From Enterococcus_E cecorum_C (GTDB taxonomy: Bacteria; Bacillota; Bacilli; Lactobacillales; Enterococcaceae), in assembly GCF_052119425.1 (NCBI RefSeq), contig NZ_JBQKFH010000002.1, positions 1 to 64,000 on the forward strand: a DNA stretch of 64,000 nucleotides, in the 5' to 3' direction. Shown piece by piece: positions 9,462 to 17,415 of this stretch. Each line of letters starts with the position of its first letter. The stretch's first letter is position 1. A model generated the notes under the pieces. That model made no database searches. It was not told the DNA's origin and saw nothing but the letters and a program-made list of their open reading frames with translations. The position numbers and the translations under genes were made by a program.

Positions 9462-10018
9462 ATAAGGTTGTGAGAAGGGTTGATCAGCTACAAGCAAAAG
9501 GTTATCAATCAACTTGGTCAAATACGAGAAAATTCATGTGTTACCTACTGCTAAGAAAATCGGATGAAAGGAGATTTTCTTAAGCAGGAGGGTGAATTTT
9601 CCGAGTATTTAGTTGATTGATACCGAGAAAGCTAAGGTTGTCCGGAATGACAGGAAAATCCGCTAGTTTTAAAGATTTTCCTAGGCAGGCCGGCTTAGAT
9701 GCGATGTAGCTACCCTTCGAACACCGTCAAATAAGGTTGTGAGGCAGCTTGCACAGACATGAAGAAATTCGTATGTTTACCTACCACTGCAAAAATCGGA
9801 TGAAAGGAGATTTTTGCAAGTGGTAGGGCGAATTTCACAATGTCTAGCTTCCGAACACCGTGGATAAGGTTGTAAATCGACTTGGGCAGCTACGAGCGGA
9901 TAAGTTTGTCCAACACGTCGGGAAAGTCCGAAAAGTAAAGACTTTCCCAGACGGGGTGTCTTATACGCCGAAGTAGCTAGTCGATTTACACCGTCTAACA
10001 AGGTTGTGAGAAGGGGCA
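9462..10018. repeat. Modular nested palindromic repeat cluster (metG upstream)
   Basis: Several units are arranged head to tail. A GAAGGGT-arm unit carries an inserted ATCAATCAAC-arm unit (about 9462-9730). It is followed by a GGCAGCT-arm unit (about 9731-9868) and an AAATCGAC-arm unit (about 9869-10005). Each is an imperfect palindrome with an inner hairpin such as GGGAAAGTC...GACTTTCCC or GAAAATC...GATTTTC. It separates divergent metG and the small membrane protein gene. An open reading frame inside it (9777-10019) is only a product of the repeat. Confidence 0.85.
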
Positions 10019-10093
10019 TTCAATAAAATAAAGGTACAAATTACTTAAAATATGATATAATGAAAGTTACCAAGAAAATTGTGAGGATTATTT

Positions 10094-10354
10094 ATGAAAT
10101 CAGCTTCGAAAGCGGCTTTTTTAGTATCTTGTGTGCTAACTTTTTTGCATATTTTGTTCTTTATCAATCGTTATTATATACAAGCCTACTTTACAATGCA
10201 TCAAGGTGTAGAGACCTTTTTACACTTGCAGCTATTATTTAAAATTATTTGTTTAGTAGGGATACTTATCCTAGGAGTCACTCAGGTTCGCAAAAAGCCC
10301 AATCTTTGGTTCCCATATACGGGATTATTTTTAATAAATCTCATACTATCTTAA
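10094..10354 (+). CDS. Small membrane protein, 86 aa
   Basis: No family recognised. It has about three hydrophobic segments (residues about 5-25, 45-63 and 70-85) and few charged residues, so it is probably an integral membrane protein. GAGGA precedes the ATG by eight bases. It is followed 17 bp later by the Nudix regulator gene on the same strand, with which it probably forms a transcription unit. An overlapping frame beginning at 10060 lacks a comparable ribosome binding site and was not chosen. Confidence 0.65.
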   Translation: MKSASKAAFLVSCVLTFLHILFFINRYYIQAYFTMHQGVETFLHLQLLFKIICLVGILILGVTQVRKKPNLWFPYTGLFLINLILS

Positions 10355-10371
10355 AGAGGTGTTGATCGAAT

Positions 10372-11199
10372 ATGGAATTTTCATCAAAAGCTGAAGAAAA
10401 AAAATATTACGAACAAATCGCAGCGGAAGAAGAATTCTTAAAATGGTACCATGAACAAGAACATCCTACCTACGAAGCCCCTTCTTTAACCGTAGATATG
10501 GTATTGCTTTGTTATAATCGTCAAGAAGAACAACTGAAATTGCTATTGATTCAGCGTAAAAGTCACCCATTCCGTCATTCTTGGGCCTTACCTGGAGGAT
10601 TCGTCTCAAAAGGTGAGTCCACTGATGATAGCGTCATTCGCGAAACATTAGAAGAAACTAGTGTACATATTAATCAAAATCAGATTGAACAACTCTACAC
10701 TTTCTCTACACCGAATCGTGACCCTCGTGGTTGGGTGGTGACTGTTAGCTATTTAGCCTTTATCGGTGAAGAACCCGTAGATGCCGGCGATGATGCAAGC
10801 CAAGTACGTTGGTTTAATTTAAATCGCAAACAAAATACCATCGTCCTAGAAAACCAAGAAACACAAATTATTCTCGATTTAGAAACCGGTGAATCGCTTG
10901 GAAAAGACACCTTAGCTTTTGACCATAGCCAAATTATTCTTAAAGCTTTTCATCATGTATTAGAAACAATGATGCATGACCCACGCGTACTATTAGTATT
11001 AGGACCTGGCTTTACAATTACCGATGCTAGAAAAGTCTTTGCTAAATTTTTAGGTATCGATTTTAAAAATATTGATCATTCCAATCTTAAAAAAGCATTA
11101 AATGATCATTTAGAAGCTATCGGTGAACGTGCAAGTGGTGTTGGACGACCATCAAAAATCTACCAGTTAAAGACCGATAAAAAAATCAGCCCGAAATAG
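10372..11199 (+). CDS. NrtR-like Nudix-domain transcription regulator
   Basis: A 275-residue protein. The N-terminal half is a Nudix fold with the box GFVSKGESTDDSVIRETLEE at about residues 76-95, where the final Gly of the consensus box is Ser. The C-terminal half (about 190-270) resembles a winged helix (GVGRPSKIYQL). NrtR proteins bind ADP-ribose and derepress NAD or sugar metabolism genes; the local target is not evident. A catalytic ADP-ribose or sugar-nucleotide hydrolase with a DNA-binding tail is the alternative. The start follows AGAGGTG. The stop codon lies within the 5' arm of a terminator shared with the convergent guide-RNA region. Confidence 0.82.
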   Translation: MEFSSKAEEKKYYEQIAAEEEFLKWYHEQEHPTYEAPSLTVDMVLLCYNRQEEQLKLLLIQRKSHPFRHSWALPGGFVSKGESTDDSVIRETLEETSVHINQNQIEQLYTFSTPNRDPRGWVVTVSYLAFIGEEPVDAGDDASQVRWFNLNRKQNTIVLENQETQIILDLETGESLGKDTLAFDHSQIILKAFHHVLETMMHDPRVLLVLGPGFTITDARKVFAKFLGIDFKNIDHSNLKKALNDHLEAIGERASGVGRPSKIYQLKTDKKISPK

Positions 11200-11212
11200 G
11201 CTGATTTTTTTG
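11179..11212. terminator. Bidirectional terminator between nrtR-like gene and tldR guide region
   Basis: The stem AAATCAGCC/GGCTGATTT has seven A on one side and seven T on the other, so it should end transcription in both directions. On the plus strand it closes the Nudix regulator gene. On the minus strand it would end the RNA running from tldR through the putative guide. Confidence 0.85.
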
Positions 11213-11310
11213 TGGTTTTTCATAATTAGTGGGCACATTTCCTAGAAACAAATGAATTATTACCTAGGCGAACCCTGGCACCCCTACCAGTTAGTTTTGT
11301 TTAAATATTT
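11212..11310 (-). ncRNA. Putative TldR guide RNA (omega-RNA-like scaffold plus guide)
   Basis: Minus-strand RNA from the 3' end of tldR to the terminator. A possible outer stem pairs GGGUGC with GUGCCC (two G-U pairs) and encloses a CCTAG/CTAGG stem. The scaffold would end in CCCAC, like the TTCAC end of the IS right ends in this window. The sequence after it, TAATTATGAAAAACCAC (11228 down to 11212), is the proposed guide. Its first 6-7 bases match the DNA just 3' of TTTAA in both oppA promoters. The scaffold limits are deduced by analogy; no RNA evidence is available. Confidence 0.6.
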
Positions 11311-12242
11311 TGACAATTTATGATTTGAATCTCTTTACCATACCATTGTGCTTTGTATTTTAATAAACGAGTTAATTGATGCCATTCATTACTGGTGAAT
11401 AAAGCATCTTTCGCACAAGACCTATCTTCTGGTTCGACAATTTCGATTACATCATATTCCTTAATATAAAAGATGGATAAATGATTTAAATAATCTTTTA
11501 TCTGATTATTAAGGTGTGTCAATAATTTATCATATTGCTTTTTTTGCTTTTGGTAATTCTTACAGTCGGCTAATACCCGATTTTGCTTGCGGGCAACTCG
11601 AGCCTTTACCTTTAATTTTCGTTGTAAAAACGCTAGACGTCCTTTCGTTTGCTGAATGGGTTCAATCACTTCAGCACGATACTTCGCTTGTTTGACTAAT
11701 TGATGTTCATCGAAAGAAAGTCTGATTTTCTTACCTGTTTTCTCAAATTTATCAATGGCTTCTACGCATAAAATCGAAGCATAAAACTCTTCATTATTTT
11801 TTGCTGAGATGGTCACCGACTTGATTTTACCAGTAATTTTCCGATGTTCGCATATTTGAATTTTTTCTTTTAACTTTGGCAATTTCAGATAACCATCCTC
11901 TATACGAACTGTACCATTTTGATTATTGGTCGTGTAAGATTGCCAGGCAGAACTCTTATTTTTGAGCTTAGGATAGCCACTACGCTGTTGATAGTAATTT
12001 TGAAAAGCCCTATCTAAATTTCTCTTCGCATTTGCAAGGGCTAGACTATCCGTCTTTTTTAAAAAGGGATAATCACGCTTAAGACTTGCTGGCGTGATTA
12101 CCTCTTCACTTGTGCGCTCAGCTGTATCTAACTTCAAAAAATAATTGTAGATAAAGCGAACACAACCAAACGTTTCAATGAAGAAACTTTTTTGTGCTTC
12201 ATTGGGATAAATTCTAAATCGATAACCCTTTAAATTTTTCAT
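11301..12242 (-). CDS. tldR: TnpB-like nuclease-dead repressor (TldR) linked to oppF
   Basis: A 313-residue TnpB homologue, clearly related to the IS-encoded TnpB at 28515-29666 (shared YRFRIYP, DSLALANA, QSYTTNNQNGTV, KNYQKQK and YKAQWYG patterns). Where TnpB has IGIDLG this protein has IRLSFD (Asp to Ser176), and where TnpB has ICIED it has IEIVE (Glu to Val269). It ends after YGKEIQIINCQNI, so the CxxC zinc finger and third RuvC Asp are missing. The frame is intact, and the ATG at 12242 follows AAGG. There is no tnpA and there are no IS ends. It lies in the same direction as oppF with a guide-RNA-like 3' region. oppF-associated TldRs are, to my knowledge, described in enterococci as RNA-guided transcription repressors. 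A decayed tnpB is the alternative, but the clean frame argues against it. Confidence 0.85.
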   Translation of the reverse strand: MKNLKGYRFRIYPNEAQKSFFIETFGCVRFIYNYFLKLDTAERTSEEVITPASLKRDYPFLKKTDSLALANAKRNLDRAFQNYYQQRSGYPKLKNKSSAWQSYTTNNQNGTVRIEDGYLKLPKLKEKIQICEHRKITGKIKSVTISAKNNEEFYASILCVEAIDKFEKTGKKIRLSFDEHQLVKQAKYRAEVIEPIQQTKGRLAFLQRKLKVKARVARKQNRVLADCKNYQKQKKQYDKLLTHLNNQIKDYLNHLSIFYIKEYDVIEIVEPEDRSCAKDALFTSNEWHQLTRLLKYKAQWYGKEIQIINCQNI

Positions 12243-12255
12243 CGAATCAACCTTA

Positions 12256-12928
12256 TTATTCAGTGTTCGGCAGCTAGACATTGTGAAATTCGCCCTCCCG
12301 CTTGCGAAAATCTCCTTTCATCCGATTTTCTCAGCGAGAGGTAATCACACGAATTTCTTCATGTCTTAGCGAGCTGCCTCACATCCTTTTCTTTTCAGTG
12401 TTCGAAGGGTAGCTACATCGCATCTAAGCCGGTCTGACTTGGAAAATCTTTAAACACAATGGATTTTCCTGTCATTCCGGACAAACTTAGCTTTCTCGGT
12501 ATCAATCAACTAAATACTCGGAAAATTCACCCTCCTGCTTAAGAAAATCTCCTTTCATCCGATTTTCTTAGCAGTAGGTAATACATGAATTTTCTCGTAT
12601 TTGACCAAGTTGATTGATAACCTTTTGCTTGTAGCTGATCAACCCTTCTTACATCCTTTTCTAATCAGTGTAAATCGACTAGCTACTTCGGCGTATAAGC
12701 CACCCCGTCTGAGAAAGTCTTTACTTTTCGGACTTTCTCGACGTGTTGGACAGACCTTATCCTTCTCGGTATCAATCAACTAAATACTCGGAAAATTCAC
12801 CCTTCTGCTTAAGAAAATCTCCTTTCATCCGATTTTCTTAGCAGTAGGTAACACATGAATTTTCTCGTATTTGACCAAGTTGATTGATAACCTTTTGCTC
12901 GTAGCTGATCGAGTCGATTTACATCCTT
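12256..12928. repeat. Modular nested palindromic repeat cluster (oppF-tldR)
   Basis: It contains a GGCAGCT-arm unit (about 12256-12395), a GAAGGGT-arm unit with an inserted ATCAATCAAC-arm unit (about 12396-12660), and an AAATCGAC-arm unit with a second ATCAATCAAC insert (about 12661-12928). The inserts sit at the same relative position in both hosts. The right end supplies the last two codons and the stop of oppF. The tldR ribosome binding site lies just beyond the left end. No separate gene is present; the frame at 12601-12783 is a repeat artefact. Confidence 0.88.
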
Positions 12929-13857
12929 TTCTTTTCTGCTAGTTTTTCGGCGAAGTGTTTGGCTTCTTCATCGCTAGCATAGACAAAATGGCCTTCTGCG
13001 ATTTCTTGCATTTTGCGTGGTATTCCATCTTCTTTAGGTGCTGTGTATTTGATACGTTTGCGGGTACGTTCATAGTCTGGATCAGGTAATGGAATTGCTG
13101 ATAATAGACTTTCTGTATATGGATGTACCCCATAATGATAAATCTCATCACTTGTACCCATTTCAAGCAATTTTCCATGATGCATTACGCCGATACGGTC
13201 ACTGATATGTTTTACCATTGACAAGTCATGGGCAATAAATAAATAAGTAAGATTTTTTTCTTTTTGTAAATCTTGTAATAAGTTTACGACCTGTGCTTGA
13301 ATCGATACGTCTAACGCAGAAATCGGTTCATCACAGATAATGAATTTCGGATTAACCGCTAAAGCACGCGCAATCCCAATTCTTTGTCGTTGTCCACCAG
13401 AAAATTCATGTGGATAGCGCGTACCATGGTTTGGATTTAAGCCCACTGTTTTTAGTAAGTCATCCACCATTTTATTGCGTTCTGCTTCATTTTTTGCTAA
13501 ATGGTTGATATCAATTCCTTCAGCGATAATATCACGAACCTTCATCCGCGGATTTAATGATGCATATGGATCTTGATAAATCATTTGCACTTCACGACGA
13601 AATTCTTTTAATTCATCGCGTTTTTTCAACTTCATAACATCTTTTCCATCAAAAGTGATTTCTCCGCCACTTGGGTGATTTAAACGGATAATCGTGCGGC
13701 CAGTAGTCGATTTTCCACTTCCTGACTCACCTACCAAGCCAAAAGTCTCACCTTCATAAATATGGAAAGTAATGTCATCCACCGCTTTGACTTCATCTTT
13801 ACGGCCAACGTTAAAATATTGTTTTAAATTTTTAACATCTAATAAAACTTTTTTCAC
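12919..13857 (-). CDS. oppF: Oligopeptide ABC transporter ATPase OppF
   Basis: A 312-residue ATPase powering oligopeptide import at the cytoplasmic face, paired with OppD. Walker A GESGSGKS, signature SGGQRQR and Walker B FIICDEPISALD are present, with the C-terminal oligopeptide-transporter extension (HPYTESLLSAIPLPDPDYER). It lies 15 bp after oppD. The last two codons and the TAA stop (AGG ATG TAA) come from the adjoining repeat element, so the C-terminal tail has probably been altered slightly. The dead TnpB gene lies downstream in the same direction. Confidence 0.95.
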   Translation of the reverse strand: MKKVLLDVKNLKQYFNVGRKDEVKAVDDITFHIYEGETFGLVGESGSGKSTTGRTIIRLNHPSGGEITFDGKDVMKLKKRDELKEFRREVQMIYQDPYASLNPRMKVRDIIAEGIDINHLAKNEAERNKMVDDLLKTVGLNPNHGTRYPHEFSGGQRQRIGIARALAVNPKFIICDEPISALDVSIQAQVVNLLQDLQKEKNLTYLFIAHDLSMVKHISDRIGVMHHGKLLEMGTSDEIYHYGVHPYTESLLSAIPLPDPDYERTRKRIKYTAPKEDGIPRKMQEIAEGHFVYASDEEAKHFAEKLAEKKRM

Positions 13858-13872
13858 GTTACGACTTCCTTT

Positions 13873-14925
13873 CTAGGCTTGACCTTTTTTTATTTGATTT
13901 TTTTCTGCAAATTTTGCCCAACGAATTTGAATTTCTTTCGGTGGGGTTACTTTTGGAGCTTGAGGTGCTAATAACCAAGTAGCTGCCTTATGTGTTGGGG
14001 ATACTTCAAAGAATGGTGGTTGTTTTTCAGCATCAATCTTTAAAGCATACTCATTACGTGGATAGAAAGCATCTCCTTTTGGTGGTTGCAATAAATCTGG
14101 TGGTGTACCAGGAATCGCATATAGACGCTCTTCTCCTCCTTCTAAGGATGGCATTGAACCTAGCAAGCCCCAAGTATATGGATGTTGCGGATTATAGAAA
14201 ATTTCCTCGGAAGTACCGATTTCCACAATTTTTCCGCCATACATAACAGCTACACGGTCAGCCACATTTGCTACTACCCCCAAATCGTGGGTAATAAAGA
14301 TAATCGAGGTTTTAATTTTTTCTTGAATATCTTTTAATAGTTCTAAAATTTGGGCTTGAATCGTTACGTCTAGTGCAGTTGTTGGTTCGTCAGCGATTAA
14401 AATTTGTGGATAACAAATCAAAGAAATCGCAATGACAATCCGTTGACGTTGCCCACCTGAAAATTGGTGTGGATAGTTGTTCAAGCGTTTTTCAGCATTT
14501 GGAATTCCTACTAGTTTTAATAATTCTAAAGCTTGTTCCATCGCTTCTTTTTTCGAAATTTTCGTATGTTTTAATAAAGATTCTGCCACTTGTTTTCCGA
14601 TTGGCATGGTTGGGTCAAGAGAAGTCATCGGATCTTGGAAAATCATCGCAATCTCTTTCCCACGAATTTTTTGCATTTCTTTTTCGGTCTTTTGTACAAT
14701 ATCTTGACCATTAAATAAGATTTGACCATTTTCAATATTGGCATTACTTGCAAGTAAGCCCATGACACTTCGAGTAGTGACTGATTTACCACTTCCGGAT
14801 TCCCCTACAATCGCTAGGGTCTCCCCTTCATATAAATCAAAACTCACATTACGGATGGCTTGCACTTTGCCGGCGAAGGTGTCAAATGAAATTTCTAAAT
14901 CTTTTACTTCTAGAATTTTTTTCAT
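13873..14925 (-). CDS. oppD: Oligopeptide ABC transporter ATPase OppD
   Basis: A 350-residue ATPase partner of OppF. Walker A GESGSGKS (about residue 40), signature SGGQRQR and Walker B ILIADEPTTALD are clear. The C-terminal oligo/dipeptide domain has the GTPPDL pattern, but the four-cysteine Fe-S motif of some homologues is absent. The gene sits 6 bp after oppC and 15 bp before oppF, so the genes are co-transcribed as oppBCDF. Confidence 0.95.
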   Translation of the reverse strand: MKKILEVKDLEISFDTFAGKVQAIRNVSFDLYEGETLAIVGESGSGKSVTTRSVMGLLASNANIENGQILFNGQDIVQKTEKEMQKIRGKEIAMIFQDPMTSLDPTMPIGKQVAESLLKHTKISKKEAMEQALELLKLVGIPNAEKRLNNYPHQFSGGQRQRIVIAISLICYPQILIADEPTTALDVTIQAQILELLKDIQEKIKTSIIFITHDLGVVANVADRVAVMYGGKIVEIGTSEEIFYNPQHPYTWGLLGSMPSLEGGEERLYAIPGTPPDLLQPPKGDAFYPRNEYALKIDAEKQPPFFEVSPTHKAATWLLAPQAPKVTPPKEIQIRWAKFAEKNQIKKGQA

Positions 14926-14931
14926 ATTTGT

Positions 14932-15972
14932 TTACTCCTTCATCTTAGGGTCGAAAGCATCACGTAAACCGTCTGCTAAAAGGTTAAACCCAATCATAAT
15001 TACTGATAACATGATGGCTGGAATCCACATTTGATATGGTAAGAATAAGAATGTCTTATATCCATCACTTAAAAGCATCCCTAGAGACGCTGCTGGTGGC
15101 TTAATCCCTAAACCGATAAAGCTTAAGAAGGCCTCGAAGAAAATTGCTGATGGAATACTGAACATCATTTGCACAATAATCACGCTAGAAATATTTGGCA
15201 AGATATGTTTAAATGCAATCTTCATTTTTGATTCACCTAATGTAGTGGCTGCGAGTACAAATTCTTGATCTTTTAACTTCAAGGATTGGGCCCGCACAAT
15301 TCTGGCCATTGGAATCCAGTTGGTAATCGCCATCGCTGCAATGATTGATGGAATCCCTGGTTTAAATACAACTAACATTAAAATCATCACGACTAACGTT
15401 GGAATACCAGATAAGATTTCAATCAGACGTTGTAAAATCGTATCGACACGTCCACCAAGTAAGCCAGAAATCAAACCGACAACTACTCCGATGGAAATAT
15501 CTAGTATAGCAGCAATAAAGGCGATAAATAGAGAAATTCGTGTTCCCATTAATAAGCGACTTAATAAATCACGACCTAGACTATCTGTACCAAAAATAAA
15601 GTACACATCTTTAGGTACGCCCGCTTCTTTATATTTATCGACTAATTCACCTCCAACCATGGCTTTCCCGTTAAGACCATTGATATCTACACCAGGAATT
15701 TTTGGTGGTAAGTTAATATAGTCAATATTTTGTTTAGCTGGATTATGTGGCGAGAAGAAAATTGCGCCCACACTCACCACTAAAATAATCGCTAATAAAG
15801 TAATTGAAAATACAGCGGCTTTATTTTTCTTTAATCGACGCCATGAATCCTGCAAGAATGTCAAAGAAGGAGCGGCAATGGCTTCACGTTCTTCAACGGT
15901 ATCTTTTTGTAGAAATTCAAATTCAGAAGCAGGAATTTTGGCAATCTCTTCATGCATTTGTTTCGCTTCCAT
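14932..15972 (-). CDS. oppC: Oligopeptide ABC transporter permease OppC
   Basis: A 346-residue inner-membrane permease. It has an N-terminal cytoplasmic stretch with the OppC_N segment, one transmembrane helix near residues 55-75, an extracytoplasmic insert (NPAKQNIDYINLPPKIPGVD) and five further helices. The EAA loop reads ATTLGESKMKIAFKHILPN. Its ATG follows the oppB stop directly (TAGATG), implying translational coupling. Confidence 0.95.
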   Translation of the reverse strand: MEAKQMHEEIAKIPASEFEFLQKDTVEEREAIAAPSLTFLQDSWRRLKKNKAAVFSITLLAIILVVSVGAIFFSPHNPAKQNIDYINLPPKIPGVDINGLNGKAMVGGELVDKYKEAGVPKDVYFIFGTDSLGRDLLSRLLMGTRISLFIAFIAAILDISIGVVVGLISGLLGGRVDTILQRLIEILSGIPTLVVMILMLVVFKPGIPSIIAAMAITNWIPMARIVRAQSLKLKDQEFVLAATTLGESKMKIAFKHILPNISSVIIVQMMFSIPSAIFFEAFLSFIGLGIKPPAASLGMLLSDGYKTFLFLPYQMWIPAIMLSVIMIGFNLLADGLRDAFDPKMKE

Positions 15973-16914
15973 CTAGCCACGACTCCCTTCTGATACACGA
16001 ATACGAGGATCAACAATTCCATAAAGGATATCGACCACTAAGATAACGACAACCAACATTGTAGAGTAAAGGATTGTTACGGCCATGATGGTTGGATAGT
16101 CATTCGTAGTAATTGATTTAACGAATTGTTCCCCGATACCTGGAATAGCAAAAATATTTTCGATAACCAATGAACCGGTCATCAAACCGACTGCTAAAGG
16201 TCCTAATAATGTTAATAATGGAATCAAACTATTACGTAAACCATGACGGAAAACAATTTGCCAACGACTCAATCCTTTGGCACGCGCTAATTCGATATAA
16301 TCACTATGTAAGACTTCAACCATTTCTGTACGAATAAAACGAGCAGAATCAGCTAATGGACTCATCGCAAGGGCAATCGTTGGTAAAATCGTATATGCAA
16401 AACCTTCCCACTTCGCGATTGGTAAAATGTGTAATTTCATCGCAAAGAAATATTGTAATAATACCGCAAACACAAAGTTAGGAATCGAACGACCGATAAT
16501 AGCCACTAAAGTCGCCAAGGTATCCACCCAAGTATTTTGCTTCATGGCTGAAATTGCCCCTAAAACTGTTCCGAAAATCGTACCTACAACAATAGCTTGG
16601 AACCCTAATTGTAAAGAAGGTCCGATACGATCCATTAATAATGAAGCAACAGGTTGGTTTTTAAATTGGAAACTAGTTCCGAAATTAAAATGTAGGGCAT
16701 TCCATAAATATTTTCCATATTGAACAATGACTGGTTGATCAAGCCCCATTTGTTTATTTAAAATAGCAATTTGTTCTTTGGATAATTTCTCAGCGTTGGT
16801 ATATGGTGTACCAGGTAGAAGCTTCATTAAAAAGTAAGTAATGGTAGCAATCAACCACAAAGTAATCACCATATAGAATAGTCGCTTAAGAATATATTTT
16901 ACATAACTATTCAA
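15973..16914 (-). CDS. oppB: Oligopeptide ABC transporter permease OppB
   Basis: A 313-residue permease with six transmembrane segments and the EAA loop ARAKGLSRWQIVFRHGLRN. A TTG at 16914 is the preferred start: GGAGGG lies six bases before it, whereas the in-frame ATG at 16929 overlaps that ribosome binding site. It begins the oppBCDF unit. No match to the proposed TldR target was seen in its short leader, so any TldR control of the unit would have to act at the upstream oppA promoters. Confidence 0.93.
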   Translation of the reverse strand: MNSYVKYILKRLFYMVITLWLIATITYFLMKLLPGTPYTNAEKLSKEQIAILNKQMGLDQPVIVQYGKYLWNALHFNFGTSFQFKNQPVASLLMDRIGPSLQLGFQAIVVGTIFGTVLGAISAMKQNTWVDTLATLVAIIGRSIPNFVFAVLLQYFFAMKLHILPIAKWEGFAYTILPTIALAMSPLADSARFIRTEMVEVLHSDYIELARAKGLSRWQIVFRHGLRNSLIPLLTLLGPLAVGLMTGSLVIENIFAIPGIGEQFVKSITTNDYPTIMAVTILYSTMLVVVILVVDILYGIVDPRIRVSEGSRG

Positions 16915-17011
16915 ATAGGTTCCCTCCAATTTTTTTAAGTATAGGATTTTTTTGACTTCTCACATTATTTTGTGTACATTTAGCATAGATAAACCAAGAA
17001 AGGAGCTTCTT

Positions 17012-17350
17012 ATGCGCCCAAAAAAGTGGTCTCTTTATCTATATCTCATTATTTTACTAGGCAATATAGGATTTCTAACAATAAAGCATGAATTACATTT
17101 GGTCAATCTTTCAGACACCTTATTTTTATCCATGCTACCGTTTTTAATCATTGCCGTCTTTTTGTGGATTTTATCTTCTGGAGTGTTTGATTTCTTCCAT
17201 TACTCCATGAAAAAGGCCTTCAAAAAATTAAAAGAAGATGATCTTTCACTCTCGCAAGCAAGTAAAGGTAGTTCCCGCTTCTTTTTTGAAATAAGTGGGC
17301 TACTCTTACTTACGAGTGTGCTTTGTCTACTTTTTTCTGGTTACTTTTAA
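17012..17350 (+). CDS. Small membrane protein, DUF3899-like
   Basis: A 112-residue protein with three predicted transmembrane segments (about residues 7-25, 35-55 and 92-110) and a short amphipathic, charged region between the second and third. The pattern WILSSGVFDFFHYSMKKAFK resembles the DUF3899 family. The start at 17012 follows AAAGGAG, and a longer frame has no such site. It lies on the strand opposite to the opp genes, between oppA2 and oppB, so it splits the opp locus into separate transcripts. Function unknown. Confidence 0.6.
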   Translation: MRPKKWSLYLYLIILLGNIGFLTIKHELHLVNLSDTLFLSMLPFLIIAVFLWILSSGVFDFFHYSMKKAFKKLKEDDLSLSQASKGSSRFFFEISGLLLLTSVLCLLFSGYF

Positions 17351-17358
17351 ACCTATAA

Positions 17359-17398
17359 AGCTGATGCACTGAAGTAAAAGTGCATCAGCTTATTTTTT
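17359..17398 (+). terminator. Terminator of the DUF3899-like gene
   Basis: A strong 12-bp stem (GCTGATGCACT with AGTGCATCAGC) is followed by TTATTTTTT on the plus strand. The minus strand has a weaker T-run, so it may also slow readthrough from oppA2 into oppB. Confidence 0.85.
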
Positions 17399-17415
17399 GA
17401 AAGTTTCACGTTGCT

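Noticed and set aside
9462..10018. Repeat cluster as a CRISPR array
   Set aside because: Units are unequal long palindromes that nest in each other. There is no regular short repeat with unique spacers, and no cas genes are present.
9777..10019. 80-residue minus-strand reading frame
   Set aside because: It lies wholly inside palindromic repeats, and the same peptide phrases (NRLATSAYK) recur in other repeat copies. It is not a gene.
11301..12242. Dead TnpB as an ordinary decayed IS gene
   Set aside because: The frame is intact, catalytic sites are changed in a targeted way, there are no IS ends or tnpA, and a guide-like 3' region plus terminator is kept next to oppF. This was weighed as the main alternative and judged less likely.
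12601..12783. 60-residue plus-strand frame in the oppF-tldR gap
   Set aside because: Made of repeat units; no ribosome binding site and no independent similarity.
16915..16929. ATG start for oppB at 16929
   Set aside because: It coincides with the GGAGGG ribosome binding site; the TTG at 16914 is correctly spaced.
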